5,833 nucleotides of DNA from NCBI GenBank assembly GCA_025935445.1, contig JAICVG010000088.1, positions 1 to 5,833 on the forward strand, read 5' to 3'. The notes under the pieces are model-generated. The model was not told where the DNA came from, did not search any database, and saw nothing but the letters and a program-made list of their open reading frames with translations. Numbering within the stretch: the first letter of the stretch is position 1; each line of letters begins with the position of its first letter. The position numbers and the translations under genes were made by a program. The stretch is from Nitrososphaera sp. (lineage in GTDB: Archaea; Thermoproteota; Nitrososphaeria; Nitrososphaerales; Nitrososphaeraceae). Positions 1 through 5,524 of the stretch are shown here, piece by piece.

Positions 1-25
1 CAGAATTGATATTAAAACCTAGGCG

Positions 26-559
26 TTACTTACTAGTCTTCCTAAAGTAATTTCTTACCAGTTGAGGAAAGTACTCCTTTTCCAGCTCAACCACTTGCTC
101 TTCTGTTTCTGCATCTGCATAGTCGAGTAGAAGGTTGACATTGAGTTCAAGAAATGTGTGGCCCCACTTGAACTTGTCCATCATTTTTGCCGCAAGCTCC
201 TTTTCATTCAAGATGTAGAGGGCGCCTGCAAGTGCCTCTACGCTCGATAGCTTGTCCAGTTTGGCATAGTTAGTTGGGTTCGCAGCCAGCATCGCGGGGA
301 GCCTTCTCGCTATTCCCTGAGCGGCAAGGCGTTGATGCTTTAGCACCTCGTCTGCGCGCTCCCATGAGCAGTCAATAGCACATACAGAATCTGCCACTGT
401 ACGGTCGTATCTCAAAACAGGAGCTTCTGAGAATGGGTTAAGCACAATAGTAGTCTTCGAGATAGACTTGACGGGCGTTGCTAAGCGAAACCTGACCAGC
501 TTGGCTGCAGTACACTTGAAGGGATCGTCTTGGTGGAGCATATAGATTAGCGGCTTCAT
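26..559 (-). CDS. tsr3: Tsr3-type rRNA aminocarboxypropyltransferase
   Basis: The 177-residue product matches the Tsr3 (DUF367) family, which transfers the 3-amino-3-carboxypropyl group of S-adenosylmethionine to N1-methylpseudouridine in small-subunit rRNA, releasing methylthioadenosine. The family has a SPOUT-like fold and acts on pre-ribosomes in the cytoplasm. Visible hallmarks are an N-terminal HQDDPFKCTAAKL segment (about residues 9-21), the IDCSW motif (62-66), the RRLPAMLAANPTNYAK block (85-100), LSSVEAL (104-110) and FKWGHTFLELN (130-140). The length is typical for archaeal members, so the gene looks complete. The ATG start at 559 is supported by a TATA-like box 25-30 nt upstream with an A-rich BRE-like stretch before it, implying a leaderless mRNA. 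It diverges from the helicase gene. The family call is confident; the exact target nucleotide is inferred from yeast and human homologues. Confidence 0.93.
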   Translation of the reverse strand: MKPLIYMLHQDDPFKCTAAKLVRFRLATPVKSISKTTIVLNPFSEAPVLRYDRTVADSVCAIDCSWERADEVLKHQRLAAQGIARRLPAMLAANPTNYAKLDKLSSVEALAGALYILNEKELAAKMMDKFKWGHTFLELNVNLLLDYADAETEEQVVELEKEYFPQLVRNYFRKTSK

Positions 560-583
560 ACTATATCATCTTTAGCCAAGATC

Positions 584-589
584 ATTAAA
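584..589 (-). promoter_or_regulatory. tsr3: TATA-like box for tsr3
   Basis: On the minus strand TTTAAT lies 25-30 nt before the tsr3 ATG, preceded by AATAAAAAC, which resembles an archaeal BRE. The spacing fits transcription starting at or next to the start codon. It directly abuts the helicase promoter element on the other strand. Confidence 0.55.
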
Positions 590-590
590 G

Positions 591-598
591 TTTTTATT
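591..598 (+). promoter_or_regulatory. TATA-like box for the helicase gene
   Basis: TTTTTATT lies 22-29 nt before the ATG at 620, with TTAAAG just upstream as a possible BRE. This favours 620 as a leaderless start over the TTG at 602, which is only a few bases downstream of the box. If the ATG at 641 is used instead, the transcript would have a leader of about 20 nt with no Shine-Dalgarno sequence visible. Confidence 0.45.
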
Positions 599-619
599 CG
601 CTTGATTTTCACTTGTTGC

Positions 620-1924
620 ATGCCGCCAGCGATATCTACAATGCATTTTCCATTTGAGCTAAAAAAGGATCAACTGGAGGCTGCCAAAGCATGGATTGAC
701 AATGGCTGCCGTGGATCTGTCATCTTTAGCACCGGCACCGGTAAGACCGAGATCGCGTTTGAGTGTGCAAGGTGGGCAGCTAAGCTGTCAGGGCAGGATC
801 GCTTTACAATATTGTTTCTAGTTCCAAGGATAGTGCTGATAGAGCAAAATGTTAGACGTCTGCGGCGTTATGGCATTTCTGATGACCACATCGGCATTTA
901 CTACGGGGAGCGCAAGGACATTAAAGAGATCACTATCAGTACTTACCAGAGTGCCATCAATAATTACAACCTGATAAGGAATGCTAACATGGTAGTACTT
1001 GATGAAGTCCATCTTGTCAGCGAAAGCGCAGTTGCATTTGACAGCATCTTCGATATTATTGTAGAAGATTCGCGCAAGGCGATTCTAGGACTCACTGCGA
1101 CCATAAATGAAAAGGACCCAAAATATCAAACAATCCTAACTGTTGTTCCGCCTGTAAAGAAATACATGATCAAAGATGCAGTCACGGATGGCAGGCTCGC
1201 TAAGCCAATCGTCAAGCCAGTAGAAGTCAGCTTTACGTCGGAGGAGCAAAAAAGTTATGATGAGGCAAGTACAGCAATAAAGGATATCTCAAGAAAGCTT
1301 CAGGCCTATGATCCGGGGAAGATGACCAAGATACTAATGCGTGGCGGGTCACGGGCATCAATGGCGAAAATATGGTTTGCTCATGTGCGAAAACGCAAAG
1401 AATTGCTCAGTGCTACTAGACAGAAGCTACTCAAGGCAGCTGATCTGGTCAAGAGGCACACAGGTGAGCGCATCATGATCTTTAGTGAAACTATCGACTC
1501 AATTCAACAACTAAAGGCAATATTAGAAGCAAATGGAATACCAGCGCAAACAATACACAACGGAATTAAACCAAAGGAGAGAAAAGAGATCCTGGAAAGC
1601 TGGGGTAAAGATTATTTTCCATTACTGTCGGTGCACACGCTTGAAATTGGGTACGATGTACCGCAAGTCGGCATTGCAATAATTATTGCTAGCACGTCTA
1701 ATATGAACCAAGTGGCGCAGAGGATTGGACGGGTCGTAAGGAAAGTAGATGGAAAGGATCAGGCGCTTGTGTATGTAGTGTACGTTAACGGTACCAAAGA
1801 TGACAATGTGCTAAAGGTGGTCAGGGCGGCAGTTGAAAAGGCAGATGAAAGAACTGCAACGGTTCACGTCTCAAAGGGCAGGAGGCCTACGCATGGTCAA
1901 AAGACTATCACAAAATTCTCATAG
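620..1924 (+). CDS. SF2 DNA helicase, XPB/SSL2-like (COG1061 type)
   Basis: The 434-residue product (numbered from the ATG at 620) is a superfamily 2 ATP-dependent helicase or translocase. Domain 1 has a Q-like FELKKDQLEAAKAW segment (12-25), Walker A STGTGKT (37-43), motif Ia FLVPRIVLIEQ (66-76), Ic ISTYQS (106-111), the DEVH box (128-131) and motif III GLTAT (157-161). A linker starting near TSEEQKSYDEA is followed by domain 2, with motif IV RIMIFSE (284-290), motif V LEIGYDVP (341-348) and motif VI QRIGRVVRK (367-375). Motif order and the DEVH box place it near XPB/Rad25/SSL2 proteins. Walker A sits only about 40 residues in, so the N-terminal damage-recognition domain of canonical archaeal XPB is absent. 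No clear RED motif was found. In-frame TTG 602 and ATG 641 are alternative starts (440 or 427 residues). The 3' end overlaps the stop of the convergent gene. The helicase call is sure; the XPB-like subtype and any repair role are inferred. Confidence 0.9.
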   Translation: MPPAISTMHFPFELKKDQLEAAKAWIDNGCRGSVIFSTGTGKTEIAFECARWAAKLSGQDRFTILFLVPRIVLIEQNVRRLRRYGISDDHIGIYYGERKDIKEITISTYQSAINNYNLIRNANMVVLDEVHLVSESAVAFDSIFDIIVEDSRKAILGLTATINEKDPKYQTILTVVPPVKKYMIKDAVTDGRLAKPIVKPVEVSFTSEEQKSYDEASTAIKDISRKLQAYDPGKMTKILMRGGSRASMAKIWFAHVRKRKELLSATRQKLLKAADLVKRHTGERIMIFSETIDSIQQLKAILEANGIPAQTIHNGIKPKERKEILESWGKDYFPLLSVHTLEIGYDVPQVGIAIIIASTSNMNQVAQRIGRVVRKVDGKDQALVYVVYVNGTKDDNVLKVVRAAVEKADERTATVHVSKGRRPTHGQKTITKFS

Positions 1925-2575
1925 GTCCACGCAGGTAGACAACATGCCGCCCACGTGCTCAAAGTATGAATCGATGTCCATCTCGACTACCTTACCTGCA
2001 TCAATATTTATGATGTACGTTATGTGTAGCCGGCCGTTTAGAATCTCATCTTCAGTCACAGGGGGATTCTTGTAATATTTATCACACAATACTTTGAGTT
2101 TTTTGATTTCACTTGGTCTTCTGTCACGGGGTGGACGCCTGAACAGGGCAGGTATCGGAAGGATGCTGACAGGGGGAGTCGCCAACACGAACTGATTCGC
2201 ATACTTGCTATAGCGTGCTATCTTGCTTGCAATCCTTGCAGCATAGTAGGACAGCGGATCGAGAGCGTGCTCTGGGGGAATAAAGCCTGTCTCAATTTCA
2301 ACAATGGCTGCGCCATCCCCCTTTTCCGCATACACATCACAGATCAAAATATCTGTCAGCTGCTTCTCCACGTCAACTTTATAGCCGTAGCGGATCAGGT
2401 GCTTGGCGCATACAAGCTCCATCGCTGAATGATTTATTTTGACAAGGTTTCTCATATAGAGCTCGATGAGTCTGTTCTTTACAAAGTTCATTCTCTCCAC
2501 TATTTCTTCAGGCTCGCCGGCTGACATTCTGCCAGAAAGCGATGTCACGTCTGCAACAAAGCGCTGTAAATCCAA
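1919..2575 (-). CDS. Unrecognised protein with PD-(D/E)XK nuclease-like pattern
   Basis: I do not recognise this 218-residue protein by name. No signal peptide or membrane segment is visible, so it should be cytoplasmic. Its first 48 residues look helical and charged. A central region follows the order of a PD-(D/E)XK nuclease core: E53 in a helix, HLIRYGYKV (59-67), D80 in a strand (ILICDVYA), then IVEIETG with E93 and E95, then a helix ending ASKIARYSKYANQFVLATPP (116-135) in which K118 could supply the missing lysine. The usual ExK is therefore ExE. A basic, proline-rich stretch (RRPPRDRRP, 146-154) follows. The first possible start is TTG at 2575, directly after an in-frame stop; a TTTAAA box 28-33 nt upstream supports it. 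ATG at 2527 would give 202 residues. It converges with the helicase gene, the stop codons overlapping. The gene is likely real; the nuclease fold is a hypothesis. Confidence 0.82.
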   Translation of the reverse strand: MDLQRFVADVTSLSGRMSAGEPEEIVERMNFVKNRLIELYMRNLVKINHSAMELVCAKHLIRYGYKVDVEKQLTDILICDVYAEKGDGAAIVEIETGFIPPEHALDPLSYYAARIASKIARYSKYANQFVLATPPVSILPIPALFRRPPRDRRPSEIKKLKVLCDKYYKNPPVTEDEILNGRLHITYIINIDAGKVVEMDIDSYFEHVGGMLSTCVDL

Positions 2576-2602
2576 TTATCACAACAATATAGTCAAGTAT
2601 AG

Positions 2603-2608
2603 TTTAAA
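2603..2608 (-). promoter_or_regulatory. TATA-like box for the 1919-2575 gene
   Basis: The palindromic TTTAAA lies 28-33 nt before the TTG at 2575, a little further than in the other genes here but compatible with a leaderless or near-leaderless transcript. No Shine-Dalgarno sequence precedes the TTG. The motif reads the same on both strands, so direction is inferred from the gene it precedes. Confidence 0.4.
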
Positions 2609-2629
2609 GATGATGCTCAATTAGCAACA

Positions 2630-2637
2630 TTAAAAAT
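2630..2637 (+). promoter_or_regulatory. hbd: TATA-like box for hbd
   Basis: TTAAAAAT lies 27-34 nt before the ATG at 2664. No Shine-Dalgarno sequence is seen between it and the start. An earlier ATG at 2656 is followed at once by TTA TAA, so it cannot be the start. A leaderless transcript beginning near 2664 is the simplest reading. Confidence 0.45.
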
Positions 2638-2663
2638 TCCCCAAGAGCCATCCTTATGTTATA

Positions 2664-3815
2664 ATGTCACTCTCAACAATCAATAAAATAACCATCCTTG
2701 GGTCTGGTATTATGGGCCACGGTATTGCTCAGGTGTCTGCAATGGCCGGCTACAATGTAGCCTTGCGCGACATCGAGCAGTCTTTTCTTGACAAAGCAAT
2801 GGAGAAGATAAAATGGTCGCTCAACAAGCTAGTTGAAAAACAGAAGCTGTCACAGACAGAGGCAGACAAGATATTTGATAGAATCACACCAGTAGTTGAC
2901 CTGGAGCAGGCTCTCAAAGGTACAGACCTGCTCATTGAAGCAGTGCCAGAGGACATGAACTTGAAAAGGAAGGTATATGCAGAGGTTGAGAGTGTTGCAG
3001 AGAGCAGGACGCTTTATGCTTCAAACACAAGCACTCTTCCAATCACAGAAATGGCTGCACTTACAAGCAGACCAGAGCGCTTTGTAGGCCTTCACTTTTT
3101 CAATCCACCACAGCTGATGCCCTTAGTCGAAGTGATACCTGGCGGCAAAACCAACCAAAGCATGATTGACATGGCAACAGGTCTTGTGCAGAAGCTTGGT
3201 AAGCAAGCAGTGCTCTGTAAAAAAGATGTCGCTGGCTTTATTGTCAACCGCATCTTTATACCGCTTGTTCACGAAGCTGTCTACTGCCAAGAAAGAGACA
3301 ACGTTCCAATGACTACTATCGACTCGGCGGTCAAATTCAAGTTATCATTCCCAATGGGGATATTCGAGCTTGCCGACTATAGTGGCCTTGACGTGATACA
3401 CAAAGCAACTGTTGAGATGCATTCTCGAGACAAGAAAGTCATCCGGCCCCATCCCAAGATAAAGCAGCTGTTTGACGAAAAGAATCTAGGCCAAAAGTCG
3501 GGCAAGGGCTTTTTTGAATACAAAGGCGACAAGTACGAGCGCATAAACCTGACAGAGCAAGAGGCTGCAAAGTATAATCCAACTGCGCTGATCGGAGTGG
3601 CTGCCAACAACGCGGCGTGGCTTATTTCAAACGGCGTGTGCAGCAAAGAAGATTTGGAAAAGGCGCTCAAGCTTGGCATGGGGTTGAAAAAGGAGCTATT
3701 CACCACAGTACAAGAATTTGGTGTCAAAAATATCGTTCGCAGCCTGCAAGACTTGGCCGCAAAATATGGGCCATTCTATGATCCTGATCCATACTTGGTC
3801 AAATATCAAGATTAG
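2664..3815 (+). CDS. hbd: 3-hydroxyacyl-CoA dehydrogenase (3-hydroxybutyryl-CoA dehydrogenase)
   Basis: The 383-residue enzyme oxidises (S)-3-hydroxyacyl-CoA to 3-ketoacyl-CoA with NAD+. In thaumarchaea such an enzyme is assigned to the hydroxybutyrate half of the hydroxypropionate/hydroxybutyrate cycle, making acetoacetyl-CoA; that role is inferred here. The N-terminal Rossmann domain has GSGIMG (13-18) with D36 ending the second strand, consistent with NAD rather than NADP. Catalytic residues align by spacing with the human enzyme: S123 in SNTST, H144 and N147 in LHFFNPP, E156 in VEVIPGG, and N195 in GFIVNR. The first C-terminal dimerisation domain spans about 190-287 and ends in the family motif SGKGFFEY (279-286). 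A second, shorter copy of that domain follows (about 295-383), giving a protein longer than the roughly 280-residue single-domain bacterial Hbd. No enoyl-CoA hydratase domain is fused, unlike the bifunctional crenarchaeal enzyme. It converges on the SLOG gene with a 13-bp gap. Confidence 0.95.
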   Translation: MSLSTINKITILGSGIMGHGIAQVSAMAGYNVALRDIEQSFLDKAMEKIKWSLNKLVEKQKLSQTEADKIFDRITPVVDLEQALKGTDLLIEAVPEDMNLKRKVYAEVESVAESRTLYASNTSTLPITEMAALTSRPERFVGLHFFNPPQLMPLVEVIPGGKTNQSMIDMATGLVQKLGKQAVLCKKDVAGFIVNRIFIPLVHEAVYCQERDNVPMTTIDSAVKFKLSFPMGIFELADYSGLDVIHKATVEMHSRDKKVIRPHPKIKQLFDEKNLGQKSGKGFFEYKGDKYERINLTEQEAAKYNPTALIGVAANNAAWLISNGVCSKEDLEKALKLGMGLKKELFTTVQEFGVKNIVRSLQDLAAKYGPFYDPDPYLVKYQD

Positions 3816-3828
3816 TAGTTCTTCCGAC

Positions 3829-4341
3829 TCATCTTGCTTTCACAGTAGTGGCAAGTATCATTTCTACTGCTGTCTTTGCATCTTTTGCAACAGTTATTGA
3901 GACTCTGTTGCGCTCATCCAAAAACTTACCCCCATAAATATCTGCTACACCTCCGCTTCCCGATATCGCTACCATTGTCTTCTTAGTCATGTAGCCTACA
4001 CCTAACTCAATGAGCGTTCCTACGCCGCCACCCACTGCGATTATTCCATCGGCGGAAGATGCAACAACAAAATCTCTTGCATAGCCTATGCCAGTGCATA
4101 CCACTATGTCACAATATTTATTTGCATACAAGAACTCCTCCTGCGGTATTATCCCAACTGTGGTGCCGCCGTGTTCTTTTGCTCCCTTGCATGCAGATTC
4201 CATTACACCGCCAAGCCCTCCACAGATCAGCACTGCGCCAGCACGCGCAATTTCCTTGCCCACTTTATATGCCATCTTGCTTGCAATGTCAGTACATCTG
4301 TCCTTATTGTAACCAATCACAGCAATCTGTAGCTTGCGCAT
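3829..4341 (-). CDS. SLOG/LOG-like Rossmann-fold protein (TIGR00725 type)
   Basis: The 170-residue product belongs to the LOG/'lysine decarboxylase-like' SLOG superfamily and most resembles the TIGR00725 group. Seen are a first strand KLQIAVIGYN (3-12), CGGLGGVMESACKGA (40-54), GGTTVGIIP (58-66), a conserved arginine R89 in YARDF, and the nucleotide-binding SADGIIAVGGGVGTLIEL (96-113), where GGGVGT replaces the PGGxGT and E112 the catalytic glutamate of cytokinin-releasing LOG enzymes. Known relatives include nucleotide 5'-monophosphate phosphoribohydrolases and the molybdenum-cofactor carrier protein of algae; which applies here cannot be told from sequence. ATG 4341 is preferred because a TATAAT box with a CGAAAA BRE-like element lies 27-32 nt upstream; a TTG at 4353 would add four residues. 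Family sure, substrate unknown. Confidence 0.9.
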   Translation of the reverse strand: MRKLQIAVIGYNKDRCTDIASKMAYKVGKEIARAGAVLICGGLGGVMESACKGAKEHGGTTVGIIPQEEFLYANKYCDIVVCTGIGYARDFVVASSADGIIAVGGGVGTLIELGVGYMTKKTMVAISGSGGVADIYGGKFLDERNRVSITVAKDAKTAVEMILATTVKAR

Positions 4342-4367
4342 AGGCCTGAGCAATAATCATTGTCAAA

Positions 4368-4373
4368 ATTATA
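4368..4373 (-). promoter_or_regulatory. BRE/TATA promoter for the SLOG gene
   Basis: On the minus strand CGAAAAC is followed by TATAATTTT; TATAAT lies 27-32 nt before the ATG at 4341. This is the best match in the window to an archaeal BRE plus TATA box, and it decides the start in favour of 4341. Confidence 0.6.
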
Positions 4374-4625
4374 GTTTTCGCAGATTATATGTTTTTACTA
4401 CACAGATAAGAAAAAATCAAATCAAATTAAAAGTGAAACAAAGTATCAGATATATGCTTGCATAGCCCATAATTCTACTTTTGCTTTGGTAATAATTGTG
4501 ACAAATCGGCTTGAGTTGATTCCACTATAAGTTGCAGGTGATGTCGGAACCTCATTGATAGAACAATATAATGCTCAAAATACACCCTAAAAAGCTGTTC
4601 AGGCCATTCCTCTGCGGAGGTACAA

Positions 4626-4650
4626 TTAACTCGAAAGTTAAGCCTTAAGG
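4626..4650. repeat. Adjacent inverted repeat and palindrome
   Basis: TTAACT and AGTTAA (4626-4631, 4636-4641) can form a 6-bp hairpin with a CGAA loop. Immediately after it lies the perfect 8-bp palindrome CCTTAAGG (4643-4650). A weaker CCTC/GAGG hairpin precedes them at 4609-4620. No T tract follows on the plus strand that would make a classic terminator; a protein-binding site or RNA structure is possible. Confidence 0.45.
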
Positions 4651-4767
4651 GTAAATAGACAAATTCAAGTTTTGTGTTTTGCATTCTTTTCCAAGCAGAG
4701 AAGAGTAAGAAGAGGGGACCTAGGGGGTCTTGTTATATGGGAGGCTCCAATATCGAAGTGTTCCTGA

Positions 4768-4784
4768 CTGCCTGCCTGCCTGCC
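4768..4784. repeat. CTGC tetranucleotide microsatellite
   Basis: CTGC is repeated four times in tandem plus one extra base. It lies about 65 bp upstream of the phosphoribosyltransferase start, outside any convincing gene. Confidence 0.85.
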
Positions 4785-4820
4785 AATTCCTGCTATTGCA
4801 ATGCCTATAACAACCAAGAC

Positions 4821-4826
4821 TTAAAA
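4821..4826 (+). promoter_or_regulatory. TATA-like box for the phosphoribosyltransferase gene
   Basis: TTAAAA lies 23-28 nt before the ATG at 4849, fitting a leaderless start. A second candidate, CTATAAC at about 4804-4810, would start transcription near 4835 and leave a short leader. In either case the nearby ATG at 4844 is followed by TTA TGA and cannot be the start. Confidence 0.4.
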
Positions 4827-4834
4827 CTGTAACA

Positions 4835-4838
4835 GGAG
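4835..4838 (+). promoter_or_regulatory. Possible Shine-Dalgarno GGAG before the phosphoribosyltransferase gene
   Basis: GGAG ends 10 nt before the ATG at 4849, the only clear Shine-Dalgarno-like motif before a gene in this window. It would be used only if transcription begins upstream, for example from the CTATAAC box near 4804; from the TTAAAA box it would lie outside the mRNA. Confidence 0.35.
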
Positions 4839-4848
4839 AAATCATGTT

Positions 4849-5490
4849 ATGAAGTTCCGCGATAGGATTGATGCTGGCAATCTCCTTGCAGTAAGGCTGG
4901 CGGAGCATGGATATACCCCTGCGATAGTACTTGGTATTCCGCGGGGAGGCGTCATACTAGCGGATATTGTAGCCAAGAAGCTTGCCGCAAACTTTGACAT
5001 TGTGATACCAAGAAAGCTCGGAGCACCGGAGAACGAGGAACTTGCGATAGGGGCAGTGATGGAGGATGGTACTTCATACATTAATAGATATATCGTAAGT
5101 GCGCTGCGAATACCACAGAACTACATCGAAAGCGAAAGGGTACGCCAGGCCGCAGAAATCAGGCGCAGAGCCGCAGCATACAGAAAGCCGGGTCTTAGTT
5201 ATAACATTGCAGGCAAAAATGTCATTATAGTTGATGATGGCATTGCCACAGGTGCTACAGTCATTGCTTCTGCAAGGTGGGCAAGAAAGCATCACCCATC
5301 AACCCTCACTATCGCGGTTCCCGTTGCGCCCTCTCAATCTGTGGAAGTGCTAGAACAGGAGTCCGATTCTGTTATAGTACTGCACATGCCATACGATTTC
5401 GGATCAGTCGGACAATTTTATGAAGAGTTTGGACCAGTCTCTGACGATCAGGTGACTCAGATAATGCGTTCAAGAGGGCTATTGCTGTAG
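4849..5490 (+). CDS. Phosphoribosyltransferase-family protein (COG1926 type)
   Basis: The 213-residue product has the type I phosphoribosyltransferase fold and the features of the COG1926 group of predicted phosphoribosyltransferases, whose substrate is not established. Seen are an N-terminal FRDRIDAGNLLAVRLAEH helix (3-20), VLGIPRGGV (27-35), RKLGAPENEELAIGAV (55-70), a helical segment YIESERVRQAAEIRRRAA (92-109) typical of the group, the PRPP-binding loop VDDGIATGAT (128-137), VPVAPSQ (157-163), and a C-terminal YEEFGPVSDDQV block (193-204). The two consecutive aspartates and the TGAT turn of the PRPP loop are intact, suggesting activity on a ribose 5-phosphate compound. The length is normal for the stand-alone form; some relatives are fused to a hydrolase, which is absent here. 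The gene ends 34 nt before ahcY on the same strand, so read-through into ahcY is plausible. A nucleobase-salvage role is only inferred. Confidence 0.92.
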   Translation: MKFRDRIDAGNLLAVRLAEHGYTPAIVLGIPRGGVILADIVAKKLAANFDIVIPRKLGAPENEELAIGAVMEDGTSYINRYIVSALRIPQNYIESERVRQAAEIRRRAAAYRKPGLSYNIAGKNVIIVDDGIATGATVIASARWARKHHPSTLTIAVPVAPSQSVEVLEQESDSVIVLHMPYDFGSVGQFYEEFGPVSDDQVTQIMRSRGLLL

Positions 5491-5493
5491 AAC

Positions 5494-5500
5494 TAATATA
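5494..5500 (+). promoter_or_regulatory. ahcY: TATA-like box for ahcY
   Basis: TAATATA lies 25-31 nt before the ATG at 5525, in the short gap after the phosphoribosyltransferase stop. It suggests ahcY has its own leaderless promoter even if it is also reached by read-through from upstream. No Shine-Dalgarno sequence precedes the ATG. Confidence 0.5.
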
Positions 5501-5524
5501 TGGCATTAATATTGTCAAAATTGA

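Larger units (their letters stand above)
4342..4848. other. Intergenic region of about 500 bp without a convincing gene
   Basis: The left end carries the SLOG promoter and the right end the phosphoribosyltransferase promoter. Between them is an AT-rich part (about 4380-4480) with no long reading frame. A 69-codon open frame on the minus strand (4475-4684) follows; it has no recognisable domain, no TATA box at leaderless distance, and only about a third of its codons end in G or C, so I do not call it. Short inverted repeats cluster at 4609-4650, a GC-rich patch with small dyads at 4714-4748, and a CTGC microsatellite at 4768-4784. No tRNA signature (such as GTTCRANNC) and no clear C/D box pair was found. 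A small RNA cannot be excluded. Confidence 0.6.

Noticed and set aside
602..619. TTG at 602 as the helicase start
   Set aside because: It lies only 4 nt after the TATA-like box, adds six residues (MIFTCC) with no family support, and ATG codons follow at 620 and 641.
3377..3727. 116-codon minus-strand open frame inside hbd
   Set aside because: It lies entirely within hbd, whose catalytic residues and domains are intact; its translation is serine-rich and resembles no known family.
3813..3832. Terminator in the hbd/SLOG convergent gap
   Set aside because: The 13-bp gap has no hairpin and no strong T tract on either strand, so no terminator can be supported.
4059..4343. Plus-strand open frames antisense to the SLOG gene
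   Set aside because: Rich in cysteine, histidine and proline as expected from antisense reading of glycine-rich coding sequence; the SLOG frame has clear family motifs.
4342..4353. TTG at 4353 as the SLOG gene start
   Set aside because: The strong BRE/TATA element lies at the right distance for the ATG at 4341, and the first beta strand of the fold begins directly after that methionine.
4530..4560. Possible C/D box small RNA near GGTGATGTCGG
   Set aside because: The C-box-like GTGATGT is imperfect and no matching CTGA D box lies at a suitable distance.
4714..4732. GACC/GGTC hairpin in the GC-rich patch as a terminator or RNA
   Set aside because: The stem is only 4 bp and no T tract follows, so it is mentioned only as part of the intergenic region.
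4674..4832. Small plus-strand frame from GTG 4674 (or ATG 4737) ending at TAA 4830-4832, just before the phosphoribosyltransferase
   Set aside because: Only 31-52 codons, low-complexity and cysteine-rich translation caused by the CTGC repeat, no domain and no promoter at the expected distance.
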